The position numbers and the translations under genes were made by a program. The notes beneath the pieces are model-generated. The model was given only the letters and a program-made list of their open reading frames with translations, searched no databases and was not told where the DNA came from. 64,000 bases of DNA. Source: JBGSYJ01 sp041748075 (GTDB lineage Bacteria; Acidobacteriota; Thermoanaerobaculia; Gp7-AA8). The DNA is taken from contig JBGTDX010000039.1 in assembly GCA_041748075.1 (NCBI GenBank), positions 62,001 to 126,000 on the forward strand, written 5' to 3'. Positions 42,045 to 49,781 of the stretch are shown here, piece by piece. Position 1 is the stretch's first letter. Each line of letters begins with the position of its first letter.

Positions 42045-43856
42045 CTACGGCACGTAGCCGCGGATCGTCCGCACCTTCACCCCGTCGCGCGCCGTCTGTA
42101 CCTCGATTGCCCGGTACTTGTCGTCTTTTCTCGTCGACTCCGCGTAATAGCCGATCAGATACTGGGAGCGAAGCTCCGCCTCGAGCGCTTCATACGTTGT
42201 CGAAAGGTCGTCGACGTTTCTGATGAAGTAGGCCACCCCTCCCGTCTCGGCGGAGATACTCCTCATTCGGGACGTCACTGTGAAGTTGAGCGACGAGATT
42301 CCGATCCCGATGAAGTAGATGGGCACGCGGGAAGCGCGCACATACTTCATCATGTCGTCGTACGTGAGGCGGGAAACAGTATCCTCGCCGTCGCTGACCA
42401 TGATCAACGCCTTGCGCCCGGATACCGTACGGAAGCGATACAGACCGCTGACGATCGCATCGTAGAGAGCGGTTCCGCCCTCAGCCTCGGGCATCGAGAC
42501 CACCTGACTCTTCAGCGCTTCGACATTCGAGACGAAGGGGGAGATACTCGAAGGATCCCACGCGAATGCTCCGAAGAACGCTCGATCCTTCGGCGAGATG
42601 ATGTCCTGAAAAAATGCGATCGCTGCCTTTCGCGCTTCATCCAGCCTCGGCTTCATGCTCCCGGAGTGATCCACGAGTATTCCGACGCTGATCGGAAGAT
42701 TGGTCGAGAAGCCGAACGACGTGATCTTCTGGGGCTTGCCGTCTTCCATCACCCGGAAATCTTCGCGCTGCAGATCGACGATGGCAGCACCCGCGGCGTT
42801 CACCACCGAAACAGGCAGCTCCACCAGGTTGACTTCGATCTCCTCTGAGAATCTGGTTCCATCGAGAAAAACGAGATCGGACGCCTCGTAATTTGCATCA
42901 TCCGTGGCCGAGGCACGGACGAACTCGACACCATCGAGCTGCGCGTTGGCAATCGAGAACGCGTAAGGCGGCCGTTCCCACTCGATGAGCTTCTGGTCAC
43001 CAGCGAACAGCGCGATGTCCTTCAGCGGAACGTTTCGCGGATTCTGAATATTGAGCTTGAAATGGGAGATTCCGTCCGGCGTGACCGTCCGCGTGATCTT
43101 CACCTCGAGAGGAGTCTCCCGCTCGTTCACCACGAAGGTCTCTGCGTCGATGTACCTCCCGGCACGATCGTAGCCGACGACCTTGACCTCGACTCGTTTC
43201 GGGATTGCGCCGAGATCGAGCTCTGCCCGGTACGGCGGTGCATTCTTGGTGAAGATTTTCTTTTCGTCGACCCAGAACTCGACCCGCTGAACCGGAGGTT
43301 TTGTATCGACGTCGACGATAAAAAGATTCGGCGCGAGGTCACGGCGAGGCGGAATGATTCGGATGGCTCCGGACGTCTCCGGCACGATTCCTTCGGCCAG
43401 GATCCCTTCCGCGCCGTCATCCTCAGAAGCTTCATACGGCTGGTTCGTCAGCGCGACCGACACCGGGTGCAGGACCCTGGCAAGAATCATAGGGGCTTGC
43501 ACCTCGAACGGTATCAACAGCCGGGCATCGATCTCGACCTCACCGACCGGTAAGGACTGGACAAAGGTGACGACCTCGCGTTGGCTGGGAAGAAGGGCAT
43601 ATCGAAAGTTGCGAACGACCGCATTCTTCTGAAGAACCGAACCCTGGATGACCAGGGGTGTAGCCGGCGGAACGGAATCGTCGAGCCGGAGTCGGAACGT
43701 CAGTCGGGACACCACGAGACCTTCGCCGTCGCCAAGGGGAGTGACCTCCAGAGTCAGACCCTCCGGCGCAGTCGCAGACGCGGGCGAAGCCTCCTGTCCT
43801 GACAGTGAAAATGCCCATATACCAACCAGAAGGAGAACGACGGGAGCTCTTCGCAT
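42045..43856 (-). CDS. Secreted VWA-domain protein (acidobacterial type)
   Basis: 603 residues with a signal peptide (MRRAPVVLLLVGIWAFSLSG). The N-terminal half is beta-rich and includes Ig-like stretches. A von Willebrand A domain starts near 388 with a complete MIDAS motif (VDHSGSMKP), then GGTALYDAI and MVSDGEDTVSRL. The VWA domain is preceded by the segment DFRVMEDGKPQKITSFGFS, the pattern of the VWFA-related proteins that are abundant in acidobacteria. Extracellular metal-dependent ligand binding is likely; the target is unknown. It is convergent with glmU and divergent from mobB. Confidence 0.85.
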   Translation of the reverse strand: MRRAPVVLLLVGIWAFSLSGQEASPASATAPEGLTLEVTPLGDGEGLVVSRLTFRLRLDDSVPPATPLVIQGSVLQKNAVVRNFRYALLPSQREVVTFVQSLPVGEVEIDARLLIPFEVQAPMILARVLHPVSVALTNQPYEASEDDGAEGILAEGIVPETSGAIRIIPPRRDLAPNLFIVDVDTKPPVQRVEFWVDEKKIFTKNAPPYRAELDLGAIPKRVEVKVVGYDRAGRYIDAETFVVNERETPLEVKITRTVTPDGISHFKLNIQNPRNVPLKDIALFAGDQKLIEWERPPYAFSIANAQLDGVEFVRASATDDANYEASDLVFLDGTRFSEEIEVNLVELPVSVVNAAGAAIVDLQREDFRVMEDGKPQKITSFGFSTNLPISVGILVDHSGSMKPRLDEARKAAIAFFQDIISPKDRAFFGAFAWDPSSISPFVSNVEALKSQVVSMPEAEGGTALYDAIVSGLYRFRTVSGRKALIMVSDGEDTVSRLTYDDMMKYVRASRVPIYFIGIGISSLNFTVTSRMRSISAETGGVAYFIRNVDDLSTTYEALEAELRSQYLIGYYAESTRKDDKYRAIEVQTARDGVKVRTIRGYVP

Positions 43857-43927
43857 GAAGACGACAACGCTCGAGACCGCCCTCAGGATTTCGCGGGACT
43901 GGTCTCATTCCGTTACAGTCTCGTTTC

Positions 43928-44428
43928 ATGATGCAGCGGGCCGTCGCGTTCGCCGGCTATTCGGATTCCGGGAAAACGACACTGATCTGTCGTTTGATCG
44001 AGCATTTCAAGAGCCTCGGAGTCGAGGTGGCCGCCATCAAACACACGCACCATGCTCTCGATAGTCGCGATGCCGAAGGCGACACGGCTCGATTCCTTCG
44101 CGCCGGTGCGAGCAGCGCAATCCTCGCTGGCACCGGTGAGGCCATCGTCTTCAGACCTGCCTCAAACGCCATTCCCCCCGCTCGCTTCGCCTGGGAAAAA
44201 CCTTCGGACCTGACAGGCAGGATCGACGGCGCTCTCCTGATGATCGAGGGATTCAAAAGTCTCGAAGCCTGGCCGAAGGTCCTGGTAGGGCAGACGGGCT
44301 CTGCGGTTCCTCCGCCGGACGCGACAGTGATCGCCTGCGTCGGTGCATCGCTGGCCGGCGTGCCGAATTTCACCCACGATGATATCGACGGACTGGCAGG
44401 CTTTCTGGATAGAATCCTCGAGCAATGA
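43928..44428 (+). CDS. mobB: MobB, molybdopterin-guanine dinucleotide accessory protein
   Basis: 166-residue GTP-binding protein with Walker A GYSDSGKTTL and AAIKHTHHALDSRDAEGDT, the family signature. It supports attachment of GMP to molybdopterin. No other molybdenum cofactor gene is nearby. It overlaps gph by 4 bases (ATGA), so it starts a five-gene run through serA. Confidence 0.88.
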   Translation: MMQRAVAFAGYSDSGKTTLICRLIEHFKSLGVEVAAIKHTHHALDSRDAEGDTARFLRAGASSAILAGTGEAIVFRPASNAIPPARFAWEKPSDLTGRIDGALLMIEGFKSLEAWPKVLVGQTGSAVPPPDATVIACVGASLAGVPNFTHDDIDGLAGFLDRILEQ

Positions 44429-45105
44429 ATACCTCGTATCGCGGAGTGATCTTCGATCTTGACGGAACACTCGTCGATTCGTACGCGGCTCTTGCCGAGT
44501 CGATCAACCATGCTCGGCATGCCCTTGGATACTCATCGCTCGAGGCAAATCAGATCCGGGCGTTCGTCGGGGACGGCGTGGAGCGCCTTCTCTGCAGGGC
44601 TTTCGACACGGATGAAGTTCCCCAGAATGCCAGAAGTCTGTTTGAGAATCACTATGACGCGGTCTGCAGCGGGCAGTCACGCCTGCTCGATCAGGTCGAG
44701 GCCACCCTGGAAGATCTTGCCGGCATGGGTCTCATCATGTCGGTATGCACCAACAAGCCGACTCACTTTTCCCGAAAGATTCTCGATGCCCTCGGCGCGG
44801 GAAGACACTTCGCGGCTGTCATCGGTCCTGATGTCGCCCGGGCGCGAAAGCCCGACCGCAGGCATGTGGAGCTCGCACTCGAGCCGCTCGGTTTGGAAGC
44901 CATCGACGTGCTTTTCGTTGGAGACATGCCCGTCGACGTCTCGGCAGCCCGGAACGCAGGGATCGATGTGGCTGTACTGGCAACGGGATCGGCCTCGCGG
45001 GAAGAGTTGCGTGATGCAATGCCGGACTACTTCCTGGACGCTTTCTCGGATCTGGTCGGGCTGGTCTCTTCCGGTCGCGTGGCGACACGATCGGGGGCGA
45101 TCTGA
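44425..45105 (+). CDS. gph: Phosphoglycolate phosphatase-like HAD hydrolase
   Basis: 226 residues of the HAD superfamily: motif I DLDGTLVDS, motif II CTNKP, Lys in RKPDRRHV and motif IV GDMPVDV. The helical cap after motif I is of the Gph type. It most likely removes phosphate from 2-phosphoglycolate, but related HAD enzymes act on other phosphates. It overlaps mobB and is 17 bases ahead of the SerB-like gene. Confidence 0.82.
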   Translation: MNTSYRGVIFDLDGTLVDSYAALAESINHARHALGYSSLEANQIRAFVGDGVERLLCRAFDTDEVPQNARSLFENHYDAVCSGQSRLLDQVEATLEDLAGMGLIMSVCTNKPTHFSRKILDALGAGRHFAAVIGPDVARARKPDRRHVELALEPLGLEAIDVLFVGDMPVDVSAARNAGIDVAVLATGSASREELRDAMPDYFLDAFSDLVGLVSSGRVATRSGAI

Positions 45106-45122
45106 CTCTTCGCTTTCGTCTC

Positions 45123-45755
45123 GTGTTCTTCGATGTCGACTCCACGCTGGCGGCGCTCGAGGGCATCGATTTTCTGGCAGAAGGAAACCAGGAAGTCGTG
45201 CGTTTAACCGAATCCGCGATGAACGGCGACATTCCGCTCGATGAAGTCTACGGACGACGACTCGAGATCATTCGACCGGGCGTCTCCGATATCGAACGAC
45301 TATCTGACGAATACAGGAAACGACTGGTGCCGGGAGCGAGCGACGTGATCACGGCGCTTCATCAGGCTGGTGCAGTGGTCCACCTGGTGACAGCCGGAAT
45401 CGAGCAGGCGATCGTTCCTCTGGCTGAACAGCTGGGAATCCGGCGCTCGGCAGTTCATGCGGTCCGGCTCGAATTCGACTCTCACGGAGAGTACAGGGAC
45501 TATGACCGGCGCTCCTTTCTCACGAGGAGCGGGGGAAAGGCTGTCGTGATCCGCGACGTGCGAGCACGCAGCCATGGCCGCGCTTTGCTGATCGGAGACG
45601 GTATCACGGATGCAGAGGCCGCCGGAGCGGTCGATCTTTTTGTCGGATTCGGGGGAGTTACAATGCGCGAGCGTGTCCGGCAGATCGCCGGCGCCTACAT
45701 CGACGAGCCGTCGCTGGCGGGACTGCTCCCGATGATTCTCGAGGAAACTTCATGA
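45123..45755 (+). CDS. serB: SerB-like phosphoserine phosphatase
   Basis: 210-residue HAD phosphatase. Motif I is FFDVDSTLA, with the Glu typical of SerB's substrate pocket (LEGIDFLAE) nearby; LIGDGITDAEAAGAVD gives motif IV. The start given is a GTG that leaves motif I at residue 2-8, shorter than usual; in-frame codons LRFRL lie upstream without a standard start. It overlaps the aminotransferase gene by 4 bases. With that gene and serA it would complete serine synthesis from 3-phosphoglycerate. Confidence 0.78.
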   Translation: MFFDVDSTLAALEGIDFLAEGNQEVVRLTESAMNGDIPLDEVYGRRLEIIRPGVSDIERLSDEYRKRLVPGASDVITALHQAGAVVHLVTAGIEQAIVPLAEQLGIRRSAVHAVRLEFDSHGEYRDYDRRSFLTRSGGKAVVIRDVRARSHGRALLIGDGITDAEAAGAVDLFVGFGGVTMRERVRQIAGAYIDEPSLAGLLPMILEETS

Positions 45756-46834
45756 ATCCGAACGAGTCCAGATTCTTCATCCCGGGTCCGACATGGGTGC
45801 GTCCCGAAATTCTCGACGAGATGAGACGGCCGATGATCGGCCATCGGAGCGCTGAGTTCAGGGAAATCTTTCAGAAGATACTGAATGACCTGCGGGAGCT
45901 GTTCCGAACGAGCCAGCACACTTATGTCGCCACCAGCTCAGGGACGGGACTACTCGAGGGCGCGCTCCTCAATGTGGTTCCTCGGCGCGTACTCGTCACG
46001 ACCTGCGGAGCTTTTGGCGAACGGTGGGCGAAGATCGGAGAACAGCTCGGCCTGGAAGTCGACCATCTCGATCATCCCTGGGGGCAGCCAGTCGACCCGG
46101 AGAGGCTTGCGACGCACTTCACAGGGCGGCGGCAACACTACGACGCGGTCACCATCACCCACAATGAGACGTCTACCGGGGTGCTGAACGATCTCCAGGC
46201 GCTGACCGAGGTGGTCCGTGCCGAATCGGAAGACACACTGATTCTCGTCGATGCTGTTTCCTCTCTCGGAAGCGCACCCCTCGAATTCGACGCATGGGGA
46301 GTCGACATCTGCATCGCCAGCACTCAGAAAGGGCTGGCACTTCCTCCCGGGCTCACCGTGCTCGGGGTCTCAGAACGCGCGATGGAAGCCGCCAGGAAGA
46401 AAACCTATCGCGGTACATATTTCGACCTGCTGACGTTTCGCAAGCACGCCGAGGCCGGCGGGCCGCCGTTCACGCCGTCGATCCCGCACTGCTTCGCTCT
46501 CGCCCGGCAACTCGAACACATTCTGCGCGAAGAAGGACTCGAGCGTCGCTGGGCGCGCCACACTGCCCTGCGTGACACCACGATCGAGCGCACGTCACGT
46601 TTTGCCGATCTCATTCCTCCGATCTCCCATGCATCTCCCTCCGTGAGTGCGCTCCGGCCCCGAAAGATCGCACCGAAGGACCTTCTCGACGCAATGCGCG
46701 CGATCGGTTTCACCCTCGGAAGCGGATACGGTGAATGGAAGGAAGACACATTCCGCATCGGCCACATGGGAGATGTCAGCGCCACCTCGCTCAACACGAT
46801 GCTCGATGCTCTCGATGAGGCTGCAGGCGGGTGA
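45752..46834 (+). CDS. Class V aminotransferase, probable phosphoserine aminotransferase
   Basis: 360-residue PLP enzyme. The Schiff-base lysine is in ASTQKGLALPPGL; the phosphate-binding region is SSGTGLLEG and the cofactor aspartate is in VDAVSSLGS. The overall sequence (FFIPGPTWVRPEI start) resembles alanine-glyoxylate/serine-pyruvate aminotransferases, not classic SerC. Sitting between SerB-like and SerA genes, it likely makes phosphoserine; SerC replacements of this type are known in other phyla. The alternative is a glyoxylate aminotransferase that works with gph. Confidence 0.82.
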   Translation: MNPNESRFFIPGPTWVRPEILDEMRRPMIGHRSAEFREIFQKILNDLRELFRTSQHTYVATSSGTGLLEGALLNVVPRRVLVTTCGAFGERWAKIGEQLGLEVDHLDHPWGQPVDPERLATHFTGRRQHYDAVTITHNETSTGVLNDLQALTEVVRAESEDTLILVDAVSSLGSAPLEFDAWGVDICIASTQKGLALPPGLTVLGVSERAMEAARKKTYRGTYFDLLTFRKHAEAGGPPFTPSIPHCFALARQLEHILREEGLERRWARHTALRDTTIERTSRFADLIPPISHASPSVSALRPRKIAPKDLLDAMRAIGFTLGSGYGEWKEDTFRIGHMGDVSATSLNTMLDALDEAAGG

Positions 46835-46865
46835 GCCGGAACCAGCGACGTTCCGCACGCATGCT

Positions 46866-48449
46866 ATGATCTATCGAGTTCTCGTCACCGACACGCTGGC
46901 CGAATCCGGCCTTTCGCTCATCCGCGGAGCTTCCGGAGTTGAGCTCGACTACAGACCCGGCCTGAAAGGCTCGGAGCTTCTCGAAGCAGTCTCAGCTTCT
47001 GATGCCCTGATCACCCGCAGCGGCACCCCGATCACGAAGGAGCTCCTCGGCGCGGGGCAGAGACTTCGCGTGGTCGGACGGGCCGGCGTAGGTCTCGACA
47101 ACGTCGACGTCGACGCTGCGACCGAGCGGGGGATTCTTGTCATCAATGCTCCGACCGCAAATATCCTTTCGGCGACTGAGCACACCATGGCAATGATGCT
47201 CGGTGTCTGCCGCAGCCTTCCCATGGCCCATGCTTCGGTCAAGGCGGGGGAGTGGAAACGTTCGCAGTTCATGGGAGTCGAACTCAACGGCAAGACGCTG
47301 GGCGTGATCGGGTTCGGACGCATTGGAAGCCGAGTGGCCACCCGCGCGCGCAGTTTCGGCATGCGCGTCCTCGCTCATGACCCGTACATAGCATCGGCAG
47401 CGGCTGATAAGGTAGGAGCCGAGGCCGTCGACTTCGAACGCCTGCTCACGGAGTCGGAGATGATCACTGTCCACACGCCGTTGACTGAAGAAACGAGAGG
47501 AATGATTTCGTCGGCCGAGATTGGGCGAATGAGGCATGGTGTTGTTCTGATCAATTGCGCTCGAGGAGGCATTTACGTTGAACACGACCTTGCAGAGGCT
47601 CTCCGGTCCGGCAAAGTCTCTGCCGCTGCTATCGATGTTTTCGAACAGGAGCCGCCGGGAAGCGATCACCCGCTGTTGAACGCGCCCAATGTGATCCTCA
47701 CGCCGCACATCGGGGCGAACACGATCGAAGCGCAGGATCGCGTGGCAGTACAGACGACCGAGATGGTGATCGAGGCGCTGCACGGATCCATCTTCGTCTC
47801 GGCGGTCAACCTGCCTTTCGAAGGGCTGGCGGACGCGACCGCTGCACCGATGATCGACCTGGCCGAAAAGCTGGGACTCTTCGCCGCGCAGCTCATCGAA
47901 AAGCCGCTGACCCGGGCGAGTATCGAGCTCTGGGGCATCGAAGAACATCTGACCCGGATCCTTTCGGTCGCCGCCATCAAGGGTGTACTCACCCCATACA
48001 TGGCCGACTCGGTCAACTACGTGAACGCCGAGAGCCTCGCTGCTGCAAGAGGGGTACAGGTCAGCTCCACGGTCTATCCGGAGCCTGTCGACTACACGAA
48101 CCTGATCACGTTCCGGGCAGCATCTGACGACGGAGAAGTCTGCATCTCGGCGACTCTGTTCAGCGAAAAAATCGGAAGAATCGTCTCGGTGAACAACTTC
48201 CGCGTCGAGTTCAAGGCGGAAGGTCACCTGATCTACATCCTGAACCGCGACGTGCCTGGCGTCGTGGGAAAGGTCGGTACGATTCTGGGTGACCGCGACA
48301 TCAACATCGCCGAGTACAACCTCGCGCGGGCAGCCGAGGGCGGGATGGCCCTTGCGATCGTGACGATCGATACACCCCTGGATGTGGAAACGCTGAACTT
48401 CCTGCGCTCGTTCCGGGAGATGCAGGATGTGCGTCAGATCACGCTGTAG
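46866..48449 (+). CDS. serA: D-3-phosphoglycerate dehydrogenase
   Basis: 527-residue NAD-dependent enzyme that commits 3-phosphoglycerate to serine. Rossmann motif GVIGFGRIGS, active-site Arg (NCARGG), Glu and His (TPHIGANT) are all visible. The long form is present: an intervening domain (about 315-445) and a C-terminal ACT domain (LIYILNRDVPGVVGKVGTIL) that usually binds serine for feedback control. The ATG at 46866 gives the normal MIYRVLVTD start. A 39-bp heptamer palindrome begins directly after its stop. Confidence 0.95.
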   Translation: MIYRVLVTDTLAESGLSLIRGASGVELDYRPGLKGSELLEAVSASDALITRSGTPITKELLGAGQRLRVVGRAGVGLDNVDVDAATERGILVINAPTANILSATEHTMAMMLGVCRSLPMAHASVKAGEWKRSQFMGVELNGKTLGVIGFGRIGSRVATRARSFGMRVLAHDPYIASAAADKVGAEAVDFERLLTESEMITVHTPLTEETRGMISSAEIGRMRHGVVLINCARGGIYVEHDLAEALRSGKVSAAAIDVFEQEPPGSDHPLLNAPNVILTPHIGANTIEAQDRVAVQTTEMVIEALHGSIFVSAVNLPFEGLADATAAPMIDLAEKLGLFAAQLIEKPLTRASIELWGIEEHLTRILSVAAIKGVLTPYMADSVNYVNAESLAAARGVQVSSTVYPEPVDYTNLITFRAASDDGEVCISATLFSEKIGRIVSVNNFRVEFKAEGHLIYILNRDVPGVVGKVGTILGDRDINIAEYNLARAAEGGMALAIVTIDTPLDVETLNFLRSFREMQDVRQITL

Positions 48450-48537
48450 GCTAAAGAATTTAGAATTGAGAATTCAGAATTCAGAAAGCGCGGTGCCCCT
48501 TTCTGAATTCTGAATTCTCAATTCTTCATTCTTTAGC
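48450..48537. repeat. Heptamer palindromic element 7 (AGAATTC type)
   Basis: Longest and best conserved element. Arms 48450-48488 and 48499-48537, 39 bases each with three mismatches, and a 10-base loop. Words TTGAGAA, TTCAGAA, TTCAGAA. It starts at the base after the serA stop codon, so it could serve as a terminator or mRNA 3' end. Confidence 0.85.
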
Positions 48538-48608
48538 TTGGGCTACACTGTTCCTGGTCTTTTTTGGACAGTCGTCGCTCGTTTTGCCAGGAGGCGTGAG
48601 CCCTATCG

Positions 48609-49595
48609 ATGGAGTACAGGACACTCGGGAGCACCGGAATCCGCGTCAGTGAGATCGGCTTTGGCGCGTGGGCCATCGGCGGCGCGATGGACGTCGCGGG
48701 CTTTCCTGTCGGCTGGCCGAACACGTCGGACGAGGATTCCCTTGCGGCCATCCGCCGCGCCCGCGATCTGGGCGTGAACTTCTTCGACACTGCCGACATC
48801 TATGGCCATGGGCGCAGCGAATCCCTTCTGGGCCTGGTTCTTTCGAGAAAGCGAAGCGATGCCGTCATCGCCACAAAAGTCGGCAATGTGAAGACCTCGG
48901 CGGGCGAACACCTCAAGGACTTCTCCAAGCAGCACATCTTTTATGCGATCGATGGCTCTCTCAAGCGTCTCCGGACCGACTACGTCGATCTCTATCAGGT
49001 GCACAACCCCACCCTTGCTGAACTGCGCCGCGAAGAAATTCAGGAAGCGATGGAAATGCTCCAGAGTCTCGGGAAGATCCGCTACTGGGGAACCTCGGTG
49101 ACTCTCCCTCAGGATGGGACCGAGATCATCCGGCAGCGCTGGGGTTACACGCTGCAGGTTCTCTACAACATCCTCAATCAGGCTCCCGCGGATGAACTGC
49201 TCCCTTTGGCGAAGGAGCATAACTTCGGGGTGATTGCGCGCGTACCCCTCGCTTCAGGACTCCTCACCGGAAAGTTCCGTCCTGACACGACCTTTCCCGC
49301 CAACGACGTCCGGCAGAACTTTCTCACGCCTCGAAGGCTCGAGGAGGCAATCGAACGCGTGGATGAGATCCGCGGCATCGTCGGGGGCGCGGCCCGTACC
49401 CTCGGAGAGGCGTCCCTGCGATTCATTCTCGCCAACGATGCGGTCTCCACGGTGATACCCGGCGCGAGGAACGTCCGTCAGGTCGAGGCAAACGTTGCAG
49501 CCTCCGGACAGGGGCTGGCGCCCGAGATCGTCTCCAGGCTCCGGGAACGACTGGGCAGCTACAACTTCTATCTGCGGCACTCGATCCGAGTGTGA
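48609..49595 (+). CDS. Aldo/keto reductase
   Basis: 328-residue NADPH-dependent reductase with a TIM barrel. The start YRTLGSTGIRVSEIGFGAWA and the catalytic FFDTADIYGHGRSE (Asp, Tyr) and KVGN Lys are present, with IPGARNVRQVEAN near the C-terminus for cofactor binding. It belongs to the AKR group close to YdhF/IolS-like oxidoreductases; the substrate is unknown. GGAGG lies 14 bases before the ATG. It is a single gene. Confidence 0.9.
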   Translation: MEYRTLGSTGIRVSEIGFGAWAIGGAMDVAGFPVGWPNTSDEDSLAAIRRARDLGVNFFDTADIYGHGRSESLLGLVLSRKRSDAVIATKVGNVKTSAGEHLKDFSKQHIFYAIDGSLKRLRTDYVDLYQVHNPTLAELRREEIQEAMEMLQSLGKIRYWGTSVTLPQDGTEIIRQRWGYTLQVLYNILNQAPADELLPLAKEHNFGVIARVPLASGLLTGKFRPDTTFPANDVRQNFLTPRRLEEAIERVDEIRGIVGGAARTLGEASLRFILANDAVSTVIPGARNVRQVEANVAASGQGLAPEIVSRLRERLGSYNFYLRHSIRV

Positions 49596-49610
49596 ACCCT
49601 CCCGCCCACC

Positions 49611-49730
49611 CGGTTCTGGGTTCTGGGTTGTGGGTTGTGGGTTTCTCGGGTCTGCCCGTGACTCTGCGAAGACTTTGTGCAGTGTCGTTTGTTCACACGC
49701 ACATCCCAGAACCCGGAACCCAAAACCGTA
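49611..49730. repeat. Heptamer palindromic element 8 (TGGGTTS type)
   Basis: Left arm TTCTGGG, TTCTGGG, TTGTGGG, TTGTGGG (49614-49641); right arm CCCAGAA, CCCGGAA, CCCAAAA (about 49704-49728), some 60 bases apart. It occupies the spacer between the aldo/keto reductase and uvrA. Confidence 0.75.
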
Positions 49731-49781
49731 TGGACGGGGGACGGAACATTCGACTCTCGCCGGGCGTTTTGGCCACCGTTC

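Noticed and set aside
46992..48227. 411-codon minus-strand frame opposite serA
   Set aside because: Shadow of a highly conserved gene; Arg/His/Asp-rich with no motif.
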